From the NCBI GenBank assembly GCA_030761205.1, contig JAULJL010000027.1:3167001-3231000 (forward strand): a DNA stretch of 64,000 nucleotides. Reading direction: 5' to 3'. Made by a program: the position numbers and the translations under genes. The DNA comes from Fremontodendron californicum (Eukaryota; Streptophyta; Magnoliopsida; Malvales; Malvaceae). Shown here piece after piece: positions 23,807-35,800 of the stretch; position 1 is the first letter of the stretch; the number at the start of each line of letters is the position of its first letter. A model generated the notes under the pieces. The model was not told the DNA's origin. It saw only the letters and a program-made list of their open reading frames with translations, and searched no databases.

Positions 23807-26320
23807 CCTAATTCTTATTCTTGAATAGTTATGGCCAACATTTTTTGACAAATATATATTATCAAAGAAATTGAAAAGAAAATTCAGTCCACATATTTTT
23901 TTTGTTGGCTGATAATCACTCTGTCAATAAATGATTTTACAATTTGAAGTTCTTTGTGTTGAAATTGAAATGGCTTCAATTGATCTTTTTTTTTTTTTTT
24001 GTATAAAGGAGGTCGTAATCTGAAATTAAAAAAAGTGATTGCGAATGCTGGAATTCGAAGTATGAGATAATTGATGTTATATTGTTTGTTTGTTTAAGTC
24101 CACAATCGTCATTAAAGATCCATTTTTGATTCGTGGGTCTTCAATTTGAATTCATTCTCTTTATTTTCAAATAGAAGAATTAAATAAATAATATTACTAT
24201 ACTTTGCTAATTATTAAAATTAATTATTTTATCCTTAATGCTAAAATTTGATTATTTTATCCTTAATAATGATTTATTAATTTTTTTAAACTATTCTATC
24301 CCTGATAATGATTTATTAAATTTTTATTAAAAAATCTATTTTCTTTTAAGGCTACTACAAATCATTAATGAAATCTAATTAGTTTAGGCCTAATTGCTAT
24401 TTGCATCTTCCGTTTTAGGCTTAATTATTTTATTAGTTATTATTATTATTTGCATTCTAATCAAAGTAGAGTTAATAAAAAAAACCCTAATTAAGTCTCC
24501 GTATATAAAGATGGAAGTCATGATTAATTTATTTTGTGAATTTTATCTGCATTAGGATTCTAATATTGCACTATTGTTTTTTTTTTAACACAGTAAGCTT
24601 ATTCTATTGCTTTTATGATCTATATCTAAGTTTTAATTTTTACTGATTTTTTAACCTTATTTGTAACATGCTTCTTTACACAGTAAGCTCATCTATTGCT
24701 TTTATGATATATTTAAATTTAAATTTATATTAATTTTTTAACCTTATTTGTAATAATCTATTATACTCCGTTTTTTATGGAATATACTACTAAAGAGATA
24801 TATGCGTTTTCTTTTGTTCGCAAGTACATTTAGTGAAAAACAAATAGCGAGTCATTAAATTTTTTTTTTTGACATGTTGCTTAGCCACTTTGCATTACTT
24901 GGATGGATAATTTATGGGCATATATACTGATCACAAACATAAAAAAGGAAGCTGATTTTCAAATCACACAAAGTTTGAAATTAAACTTAGACTTCGTTTT
25001 GTGGTTAACATTTATAAATTAGTTGAAAGTATGCAGAAAGTCCCAAACTTCCTCTATAATTGATGCAAAAACTTTTAAAAAACTAATATATATACATATG
25101 TAATTGTTTGTTTGTGTTATTAGGTGAAAACAGTTTCTCTTATGCTTTCCCTAACTTAATTTCACTACAGATAAGTTGAATTAGTTTAATTTTAAGCACA
25201 AAAATTTTAATGAGTTTTATTATGCTTTACTGCATGTATTGGAGGAGACTATTTGCTATAAATTGTAATATCAATACAATTACGTCTATAAAGTATATAG
25301 TTTTGTCCCTTTGATATCTAACTTGCATCCATAAAAATTTCAATTTCTTACCAACTCCATCTAGCTATAGTGATCATATCATGTTAAGGTATATGATATA
25401 ACTTCACGAACTTATAAATTAGCTAATTGTGGGAGCATTATATTAATTGGTACTTTCCTAAGAGCAATTTTTTGCTCGATTAACATATACTCGAAAAACT
25501 TTTGATTGAGAAATTAGGCAAAGTTTAAATTTAGTGTTATCAAAAAGAAATATTATCAATTGCAAATTTCGCTATGAAAATAAGATCCTAAGGTAGTGGT
25601 TAGTTATTACATGAATATTTTTATGAGTGTGTAATAGCACAATCATTAATTATTGTTGAGCATTCTTCAAGCTATTCAATAGAGAAAATTCAAAATAGAA
25701 GGTGACTGTATCTACTATTACATGATTAATTTGATTATATAATTCATAAACCATTGCCTATTCTGTCAACTTACTCCTATGCACAATCATATGCCAATTG
25801 ATAAAACTAAGTGATCTGATTCTTTTACTTTGCTACTTATTAAATTTTAGATTTCTTTAAAAATATTAATTATATGATATATCACACACGTGCAATAGAC
25901 GTGTAGCTGAACGCTAGAAAAGTAGTAATTGAAGCTTTAAATTGGAGCCTTTAACGACCTGTGACCACCCCACAGCTTGTTCTTCGTGTGTTTTATGCTA
26001 AAACACTTTGATTTATTTTAAGATCCATTTCCAACTCGGATTTCATCAATAAGATATATTGGAATGTATATATAGTCAAATACACACAAATAACCATACT
26101 TTTTTACACATTTTATTCATTTCAGATACTTCGGACGGCTAGAAATTAAACAAACCAGGGAAACAACTTAATATATTTTTCTGACGAAGCCCGACAGATA
26201 GGAGCAGCTGGGCTTTCACATCTCATAATATAAAATCAAAGCTGCATTTATTTTCACACCACACGTACGTATGAAGTACGAACCATAGCGTATTATACAT
26301 AAAAAGTAGTTTTCAAGTAC
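23807..26320. other. Repeat-derived AT-rich DNA, no gene
   Basis: The block at about 24200-24370 repeats the AT-rich block left of the CACTA end (about 23290-23590), including GGCTACTACAAATCA at 23575 and 24347. The CACTA end therefore appears to lie inside or beside one copy of a local duplication. The rest is featureless A/T sequence. Confidence 0.5.
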
Positions 26321-26326
26321 CGTATA

Positions 26327-29053
26327 TCAAGCAGAGTTGTCTTCACGGCCATTTTCAATCCTCATATGTTGCAGATATGTTTTTCCATTGAGCTTACGTG
26401 AAAAGAAACCTTTAACGTATTGCTCCATCCCAACCCTTTTAAACAATGGAGGATTCTGCGGATTTATCAGGCTAGCCGAAGGCCCAACCTCAGCCTCAAA
26501 TTTGGGGTTGACGAAAAAGGCTACTGAGATTCTTTCTTTGTCTGAATTGGGTGCAGCCCTGTGCTCAATGCTACGGTAAACCCCGTTGCTAAAGATCTGC
26601 AGCAAGCAACCAAAACCTTAAATATTTAAATCATATATATATATATATATATATATAAAACAAGAGAGAGAGAGAGAGATCAGTTGAGACAAGTTAACCT
26701 CTAGAATGTCTCCAACATTGACAATAAGGGCATCTGGGTGGAAGCTTACAGGAAACCAAACTCCATCTTTGTTTATCTGGAGGCCATCTACTCCATTAAC
26801 TTGGTGGAGTATGGTGAGAAGAGTTGCATCAGAGTGAGGAGTAATGCCCATAACCACCTCTGGTTGTGGACATGGAGGATAGTATGTCATCCTCACCGAT
26901 TGCATCCCATCGTCAAAAAATTCTATCATCTCCTTTTTCTCAATTTTCAAAGCTTTGGCCATCAAAATGAGAAGTTTCGTGGCAAGCTTTTGCAGTTCCA
27001 AGAAGTAAGATTCCATGGTATTTCTTCATGCAACAAAAAAATATATATAAATATTTCATGAGATTTGAGAAAGAGGATTGCTCAATGTTGAATTAATATA
27101 ATACATGATTTTCACTTCCACGTTGATAAGAAATGGGAGGTTGGTAATTTTGGTTACTTCGTAATTAGTGTGCATTTTTCATTACATGGAGAGACTATTA
27201 AAGCTTAAGCTACACGTAAAAAAAGGTATGTCCCTTTAAAACTTAGAAATCGTAATTCTCTCTTCTCAAAAATTCAAATAGTTTAAGTTGAGTTTGTTTA
27301 ACAACATAATTATGCATTAATTATACATAATATCAACTTAAAAAAGTACTCAAATTATAATAAAATCCATAATTAAATATTTTGGCAACAAATTATTAAC
27401 CGTTGATTTTTGACAATTGAGATTAATTAACTTAGATCATTTAAATTGGATAGCAACTGATTGGTAATCGGTCGAACCGATTGAATCGAAAATTAATAAT
27501 ATGTTCGGTTCGATACATATCATAAAATTGAAGATTGGTCAAATCGGTGAAAAATCAATTGAACCGATAAAAAGCTGATAAAAACTTTTTAAAGAAAAAA
27601 GGAAAAACTGGTTTTAAACTTAATATATATATATATATGTGATGAATTTTGAACTTTTGACCTCCTGAATATCTATTAAAAACTATATTATTTAGTCAAA
27701 TACATATATTTATTATGTATTTACTATATTTAATATCAAAATTACTTAATATTAATTTTTTTTAATACAATCGTCGTTTCAACCGATCTGATTGATTGAA
27801 TCGATTAAATCAATAACCAAAGATCTCATCAATTTGACTTTCGATCCAATTTTTTAAAGATTGCTACAAATGTCTCTTTTCTTTTCTTTATTTTTTGAAG
27901 AACATGTCATAGCCATGGTATTAAAATGCGGCGTGCAAATTTATATTCGGTATTTCTGTTGTGTTATTAATTATGTTGTCATGAATTCATGATCTGTAAC
28001 TCACCTCCTCCAACTGGTCAAATATATTATTGCTTCGTACTGAATCTGCAGCCTTTCAAAAAATTAAAAAGAAAAGAAAAGAAAAAGAGAGAGAGAGAGA
28101 ACCTCAAGGATGAAGGGAGCTCTGGGAAGAGATGGGGCTTTCGTCGGTGGATAGGGTTAGTTATCATATAAAACCTGTCAGACCAATCAAGTTTTCCTGC
28201 TTTTCTCGCCGTATTTCCATACCCTTCAACCTCACCTTCCCTTATCTTATATTTCATTTTCTTTTCCAATGGAAGCTTATAAAATTCTTCAACCTCATGT
28301 TTCAGTTTATCCAGTACTGAAGAGCTAACTCCATGGTTCACCAACTGCAAAAGCAATTCGACAACTCTGAGGTTTTTTATCCTCATTCTAATTAAAATAG
28401 TTTTTCTTTTTCTTTTTTTCTTTCTTAATTTTAAGTTTCCTTTGTCTTTTTGTTCTAATAAAATGAATGAACTGTACATAGTATAAGTATAACAAACAAA
28501 TATAGTGACATATGAGTCCAAAAACGAACTTCAAAATAAGAAGATGAAGCAAATTATGATTTCATGCACATCACATGCAAGTTTATATAAAGACCCCCTT
28601 AGCTGCAGGGTCTTGGAAGCAATCCTTTTTTTTTTTTTTTCTTTCTCTCTCGTTCATCTCAAGATCCAAAGGAATGCTGAAACTATAAATCCATTGGCTA
28701 GCTAGCTAGCTATATCATGTTTTATTGAACAGATATGAAGCTAGCTAAAAAGGATGAATACTGAATTGAGAATAATATTATTTAACCTGAAAGAGACCCC
28801 ACTCTTTGCAAGTTGAGTGCAACTTCTCGAGTTCAAGATCATCCTCCCCAGAAACCAATTGAGCCATGTCAATGGTTGGGGTCATTGGGAAGGGACGACT
28901 ACCGTAAGGGAGGGACGAAGGAGGTAATTGCTGATCTAAACGAACATAGGGTTGGGGGATTGTGATTATTGGCTCTTTGACAAGCTCTTGAAGACTAATC
29001 ACTGAAAAAGAGCTGCTAAACTGATCTTCTACGTCTGATAATATTGATGCCAT
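26327..29053 (-). CDS. SRG1-like 2-oxoglutarate/Fe(II)-dependent oxygenase, copy 1
   Basis: Soluble oxygenase of the plant DOXC class, related to SRG1 and codeine demethylase. The substrate cannot be told from sequence. Four exons: 29053-28787, 28344-28103, 27023-26699 and 26596-26327, giving 367 aa. The iron ligands H233, D235 (PHSDATLLTIL) and H290 (SIEHRA) and the 2-oxoglutarate-binding R300-x-S302 (ERISVAFF) are all present. YYPPCPQP precedes the catalytic core; the usual Asn before YYPP is Thr216 here. Start choice: an ATG 60 bases further upstream (29113) lies above the TATAAATA element at 29108-29101, so the ATG at 29053 is preferred. Exon lengths and phases match the second copy at 38.6 kb almost exactly. 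Intron 2 (about 1.08 kb) holds repeat sequence. Confidence 0.9.
27450..27860. repeat. Interspersed repeat inside oxygenase intron 2
   Basis: An AACCGATTGAATCG-rich block at about 27470-27570 has a counterpart in opposite sense at about 27780-27850 (CAACCGATCTGATTG...). AT-rich sequence lies between. It looks like a non-autonomous element of a common plant type; its exact ends are unclear. Confidence 0.4.
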
Positions 29054-29100
29054 ATTTGCTAAATTAGTTGATGTGCTTCGACTACAACTCACTAGAAGAG

Positions 29101-29108
29101 TATTTATA
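29101..29108 (-). promoter_or_regulatory. TATA box of oxygenase copy 1
   Basis: TATAAATA on the minus strand lies 48 bases upstream of the chosen ATG. A start site about 30 bases below it would give a short 5' UTR of about 20 bases. This decides the translation start. Confidence 0.65.
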
Positions 29109-29463
29109 GGCAAAATATTTGGCTAACAATAGAAAAAAAAAATTAAAAAAAAAAAAACTCTAAATATTTATGAACACATAATTTTTGGTTTACCAGAATG
29201 ATCAGTAACAAGCAGATTGTACTTGGAAAAAAAAAAGGAAAAAAAAAAAGAGATACAAACAAATTGATTAATTACTACCTACAAACGTGGTTGACCATAA
29301 TTTCTAATTTCTATATATTTTCAGATTTATCATCCTGCTTGTTGCTATACTATATGAATTTCTGTATACAAGTACAGATTCATTCCTACTTCTGGGATTA
29401 ATCATATATGAAAGTAAATTTAGTTTGAAGCTTACCAATAAATTAGCATTGATATTTTTTAAA

Positions 29464-29648
29464 GGGTTTGTATTTGATGCATTATCAGTGTATAGGTCTA
29501 TACACTGATAGTGAATCCTATACTGACATCTCATTAAAAAAACTAACTCCTAACTCTAACCACTAACCTCTAACCCAACAAGTGATATCGTAGGATGCAC
29601 TGTTAGTGTATATATCTATACACTGACAGTACATCAAATATAAATCCT
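29464..29648. mobile_element. MITE family A, copy 2
   Basis: This 185-bp element has terminal inverted repeats of about 45 bp: the left end starts GGGTTTGTATTTGATGC, and the right end ends CATCAAATATAAATCC. Each end contains an internal palindrome of the form GTGTATAG-N-CTATACAC. It aligns in reverse orientation with 12347-12520. The centre holds short CTAAC-type repeats. Confidence 0.8.
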
Positions 29649-32211
29649 ATTAATGTCGAAGCCTTCAAAGTTATATCCTTAGAGTCACACCAAAAAAAAA
29701 AAAAAGTTATATCCTTAGAGGAAAAAGGGCTGCAACTGCTTTTGTTGAATTATATATATATATATATATTGGTATAAAATTAATTACTTTTACACCTTTT
29801 CATAATTTCATACAAGATTGATATTTTAACAAATCGATTGTTAGATTTAGTAACATAATCGTACTCGTCATGCACATAAAATTTTGAATTTATTTGATAT
29901 CTACATCATGTCGATCGAGAATATCATATTTTTTATTAAAAATTTTCTAAGTCGAACAAATAGTTAAACATTTTTAATTACTCAAAATTTGACGTGTATG
30001 ATTTACATAAATAAAGCATGAAATACAATAGTTGAATTAAACAAATATAAATCAGGTAAAAAATTACAAAAACATGATATATATATATCTATAAAAAAAA
30101 TTAAATTAGTTTTACACTAATATAGCTGATCTCTCATCATGTATATATATATATATATATATATATATTCTTAAAGATGAGCATATTTATTTTTAGTAGC
30201 GTAATTTAGTTGAAGATTAATGGCCAAAACTATAATGTGGTGAAATAATATTAATCTCTTGATTGAAGACTAATCATTGAAAAGGAGCTGCTAAACTGAT
30301 CTTCTATACAACTCACTAGAATATTTGAACGTTGAGATGGACTGCAACTCATCCCCTTTATCATCATTATAAAAAATAATAACAATAATTAAGCATTTTT
30401 AAAACCGATAAAGTTGGGTTAATTAATGATTTGGTCAATAACTTTGTATTGATATAATTTCATAAAAAAAACATTTAGGACGTTGGTTTGGATTATCGAG
30501 TTTTGGTATTAAATTATACATAACAAGAGGGTAAGAGTCTAAGAGAAAAGTTTTCGTATTATTAGTTGGATAATTTCTACGTTATTTTGAAGTTCGAATA
30601 TCTACTTTTTTTTCTTCTTGTGTTTAGTATTTTAAGAAAAAAATAGAAACTAAAATTCTAACTAATACCGATAATAGAACATATTAATTAGGGTTCGATT
30701 AATGAGTATCGATAAGCATTTGTTAAGGTTAATGTTTTTCATCAAATTCAAGAAGAGATGATGATCATATGTATTAATAAATTTGCAAAGGGATGTTTTT
30801 AAAACCTTTTTTACGATTAATTCAAATATTATTCATAATAGTAGTATTTTTATATTAAATACAAAATCGATTTTCAATTTGATAAAAATTTAATATAATA
30901 AAATTCAGAAAATATTATTTAATATAATAATATTAAAAAATTACTTTATTAAAATATTTGTTAATAAAATCCATATATTAATTAAAAAAATGTATCACCT
31001 AACAGAGCTTATGTCTAAGCTGGAAATAAATCAATTCATCATTTTTAGTAGGGGACATGTCTATGAAACCTGGACAAGTGTAATCTCTCCCAAATTTAAA
31101 ACAAAACTTATGTTTCAATCTCTTAATTATGTCAACATAATCAATAGACATAAACAATACTCATCCATAATCATTCAAAAGCCAGTCTTTTTTAAGAACA
31201 TTCATAATTAATCTTAATCTCAGCTAGATCTGATATTAGTTTTGGATACGATAAAAATACGATATGAGAAAAATAATTAAAACACAATAAAAAATATGAT
31301 ACAATACGAAAAAATGATACGAACACGACACAAATATACAAATATTTTAAAATCTATGTAAAACGAATTATTAATATATCAAAATTTATATAAGTATATA
31401 ATATATATTAAACACTATTATGACACCAAAAATAACACGAATATTATATAAATATACAAGATTGCAAGATCCCAACCACATAAAAATTTTCATTAACAGT
31501 TAGAATAATTTTCTGTCAAGACTCATGAGTCATGACCTAGCTAGATTATTGATGAAACAAAAAAATTATTTATAATTTTTTGAATGTTTGATTAAGTTTG
31601 TTTAATTGATATATAATTATCTGATTGAATAGTCGAAGCTGATGAATGAAAAATAAAATACAAGTCATTTTCATCCATGACGTGTTAATTAAGGCAGGTA
31701 TTTTCTACGCGAAAACTACAGCTAAAAACGTGCTTAATTCCCAAATATATCTTTTATATTTTCTAATCATAAAGTTGTCAGCACTCAGCTTGTTGTTTGA
31801 CCAAATTTTATGATTTATAAGTTTAGTATTTAAAAAGGTGAACCACGTTTTTAATTGTGAAATCTGGTGGCCTAAGACTCATTCAAAAGGCTATATTTAT
31901 GTCATGTCGTCATCAATGATGAAAATGCAATTCCCATTAAACAAACAAATACTATCTTTCTTTCTTTTCTTTTTTTGTCAAATTCAAGGACTGAACTGCT
32001 CTCACGAATTTTATGTTAAAAAAGTTAATTAGTGTTTAATGATATTAATTAAAGTGATATTTATAATATATATAATTAATATATATTTTTTAAATTTAAT
32101 AAAAATAATATATTAAATATAAAATAATAATTAAATAATTTTTAATTGATACCTATCTATACCTGTTAATCAAATCTTTTATGATTTATAAGTTTTCTTG
32201 AAAAATATTTG

Positions 32212-32215
<4 letters not shown>
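29649..32215. other. Gene-free spacer between the two oxygenases, left part
   Basis: AT-rich DNA with (TA)n tracts at about 29751-29769 and 30141-30168. It contains the oxygenase relic listed separately at 30263. At about 31240-31450 an ATACGA-rich block resembles a block near 50720-50940, suggesting an old dispersed repeat. The open frame 30990-31211 has no recognisable features. Confidence 0.5.
30263..30345 (-). pseudogene. Relic of a third oxygenase copy (exon 1 scrap)
   Basis: About 42 bases at 30263-30305 are nearly identical to exon 1 of oxygenase copy 1 (about 28993-29034). On the minus strand they encode EDQFSSSFSMISLQ, against EDQFSSSFSVISLQ in the intact gene. The next bases match the upstream flank (ACAACTCACTAGAA), but about 50 bases including the start codon are missing. 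The remaining exons are absent. Confidence 0.75.

Positions 32216-32259
<44 letters not shown>
32216..32259. repeat. (TA)n microsatellite, about 44 bp
   Basis: An uninterrupted alternating TA tract directly upstream of the LINE fragment. Other TA tracts lie at about 33063-33088, 46170-46190 and 51920-51948. Confidence 0.9.
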
Positions 32260-32262
<3 letters not shown>

Positions 32263-32279
32263 GGATTCAAAGAGACAAG

Positions 32280-32890
32280 TAGGGACTTTGGTTCCTCAAA
32301 AATTTATAACTTGAATTTTTTTATCTTGACCACCCAACATAAAATGCCTACAAGCATGAGACTTCTGAGCTGGGGTTCGAGGTAGATGTGAATTGTAAGC
32401 TTTGCCTTTCTGAACAAGAGACCCGGGATCACTTGTTCTTTGAATGTAGCTTCTCCAAATCTGTTTGGTTACAGGTAATGCAGTCATGTCAGTTGCAAGT
32501 ACGAAGTTGTAGTTGGAACAATGTGCTTGAATGGGCTATGCAGAAGCTCAAAGATCGATCATTGCTTACAACTATTCTCAAGCTTGCTTGGAATGCAACC
32601 ATTTATCACGTCTGGAAAGAAAGGAATAGAAAGATACATGGAAGTCCATGCAAGTCTCCATTGCAGGTTTTTGAAACCATTAAAGAGGAGATCAGATTCA
32701 AGTTGGTAGGCTTAAAAAACTTAGAACTTGATAATGTAAATGTTAACCTTTGTACTGATTGGGACTTAAGCAACTCTATTTTTCTTTTATTGATGTAAAG
32801 CTACCTGAGTAGCATGTTCTTCAGTTTTGATGTAGCAAAGATATTCTCTGCTTCTTGGATATATAAATTGACACTTATCCTAAAATTTTT
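32280..32890 (+). mobile_element. 3' end of an L1-type LINE (zf-RVT region)
   Basis: From about 32388 to 32798 a 136-aa frame matches the C-terminal zinc-binding part of plant LINE ORF2: CKLCLSEQETRDHLFFECSFSKSVW, then ILKLAWNATIYHVWKERNRKIHG. A less clean stretch before it (LLSWG) continues the match upstream. The tail at about 32845-32875 (CTGCTTCTTGGATA...) resembles the 3' tail of the LINE at 47.05-49.11 kb, so both belong to related families. The reverse transcriptase part is missing, so this is a 5'-truncated copy. Confidence 0.82.
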
Positions 32891-35800
32891 GGAGCGATAT
32901 ATAATAATTCTTATAATTCATTAATTTCTACGAACTTGCACCATTTGCGAGCTATATAATTCAGAATCACAACAATTTACAATGCTAACCGATATTAATT
33001 AATTGGGAAGACTTAAGTACGGAGTTTTTTAAATTAAATTCATAAAATTATCTATCAAAACTATTATATATATATATATATATATATAAACCTAAAATTA
33101 TGATCATTTTTCACCATTTAACGATCATTGATTAATGGCCAAAAGAAAAACCATTGATCAAGCCTATTATGGTAAATTCTCATTTCAAAATGTATAAAAA
33201 ATAGTTAAAGTAGTGCTGATGTTGAGGTTCGTCACCAGCTCCAGTCTGCAATTAGTAGTTTTTTATTTGTTTGCTTTTGTTTTCGCAAGGAAAATAAGTT
33301 TTTATTCATAAAAATGGAAAGTAATTAAGAAATAATTAAATTTGATTAGTTTAATAAAATACTAAGGAAAACAATTAAAGCAATTTGGGCTCACATAATT
33401 GATCTTAAACTCATCTTCTAACTTAGCTAAATCTTCACTATATGAGGGGAAAACGAGTCAAGACACCAATATATGATCTCATATAGCTTAAATGATTCGG
33501 TCCTTGCGATTTTTTCTTCCCTTATCTCTTAGACTTCGGTTTTTCTTTGTATAAAAAAAATAATAATAATAATAAAAGAAAGGACACACACTGACTTATC
33601 ACCTATCTATTTCAGGATCACTTCATATAAAAAGAAAAATAGCACTAAAATTTATAATCCTTAATTTGAAGAAAATAATAAATTTATGTCAATTGAGAGT
33701 TGAGACCGACCAACAATGACAGTCTACTCCACAAAACTGTCTCCCTTTTGTTAAAGTATATATTATACTTAGTATGCAATAATGTTTTGTATTATGTTGT
33801 TATTAAATCGTGGTTTTTAATTAATTAATTAATTGTTTCGGAAAGTTTTAATATTTGCTAAATTTGTTTTCTTGTGGAAGTACAAAGAATCTAGATAAAA
33901 AATGTGTAAAAATATTAGAGAATAACCCCTATAAAGTGAAAATAAAATGAAACTTTTTTTTTTTTGGTATTGACTAAAGAGATCTAGAAAGATGGAAATA
34001 ATTAAATAGTATATATTGATTTCATTCTTTGCTGGATAGAGAATAGTAAACTGAAAGAAAAAGAAAAAGAAAATTACATATTTACTTTTATATTCTTTGA
34101 AAGTAAAGATAAAAATTAAAAATTAAAAAGAAAAATATTTATAAATGGAATGTAACATACTAACATTTAAGTCTCATTTTTTTTTTTTTATAAATTTCTT
34201 CTCTTTTATTCTCCTTAATTTAGAAGGGTTGATTTTCATGAATCTCTATAATCTATATAAAAACACGAATGTGAAAAATCTTTTGAATTGACGAAATAGT
34301 CATTGTTGTTCATTATAGTTTTAAATTACCATATAAATATTTTTATTATTAATAAGATTTATCTGATTTATAAATAAGAATTTTAAGTTTATTAAAACAC
34401 TTTCTTTAAATGGATTAATTTGATAATTAAAAAAAAATTAAAAATTTATATAGAATTATTTTATTTTAAATGTTTTAATTTTGTACTAAGTACCTTATTA
34501 AAAAGTAAATCAAATTATTTGATATAAATAAACTTTATGATAATTGAATATAATTTGCACATAAAATAAACTTTACATGTTAATGCAAAAATTAAAAATT
34601 TATATGGAATTATTTTTATCTTAAATGTTCTATTTTTTCATTAACCTTATTAAAAAGTAAATCAATTTATTTTATATAAATAAAAAGTTAATATTTACAT
34701 TATTAAATTTACAATGATTAATTTTACATTAATATTAAAAATAATAAATTTTATAATAATTAATATGATTTGCACATGAAATAAATTTTATATGTTAATG
34801 TAAATTTTAGTTAAAAATAAATAAAACGAGTATTCTTATACGAACGCATATGATAACAAATACTAGTAAATAGAAAATGTACAATGATATTTATTTTCTT
34901 TCATTTTTTCTCAATCGTAGAAAGTAAATAAGTATCGTGAAAGACATTTCCATTTCTCTTTTCCATTTCACCTCTTTTCCCTTTCTCATTTGGTAAACAC
35001 TTTTACTTTCATTTTTTGTTATTTGTTTTATTTTTTATTAAAATTTTATTTTTTTAAAAAAAAATCCATTCTTTTTTTTTTAAAATAAAAATTTTACTTT
35101 TTTTGCAGCAAGAATATTGATTTTCTTTTTTCCTTTTTAGAAAAAAATAAATAAATGTAAGGTAGGAGGGGAAAAAAACAAAAATTCATCAAACCTTGAT
35201 GCCTTCACAGACTAACTTAATTCCATGAATTGACTGTGAGTATAATTTTGAACCCTAAAAAAACATGTGTTACTTAAGTTTTAAATGCCTAAAAGGAAAT
35301 TTTGATTCAAAGAAAAGTAAAAGGGTTAGGCCATTTCATCTAGAAGATATATATGATTTTATCTTTACTGCTTTTGACACTAATTTTTTGCTGGTTTTTT
35401 TGTTGGGATATATAAACTAGTTATTTTTATTATGGGATAAGTGCTTTAATTAAGTGTATTTTATATATTATATATATAATAATAGAGAAATTATTGTATT
35501 TATTGGCAATGAAATTATTTGACTCTACAAATAAGATTAACAAGGGGACACATCATTTAGGGTATATTAAAAAATTAAAAAAAAATTAATTAAAAAAGAA
35601 GTAAAACATATGACAACTTTTTAACCCGTTTGTGAAATTAAAAAAATTTCAATGTTGATGTATCAAAAACGAATTCATAGAGTTAATGCTGTGTTTATTT
35701 TTCTCTCTCTATATATATTTTTTGCACCCTTTAACGCTAAGAATTAATAGAAAGTTTATTTTTATCATGTATTCTTTTTCTTTGGACAAATTAATTCTTA

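Noticed and set aside
26337..27061. Plus-strand frames overlapping the oxygenase at 26337-26579 and 26738-27061
   Set aside because: They are the complement of well-supported oxygenase exons.
29054..29113. Upstream in-frame ATG (29113) for oxygenase copy 1
   Set aside because: It lies upstream of the TATA element at 29108-29101, so it is unlikely to be transcribed.
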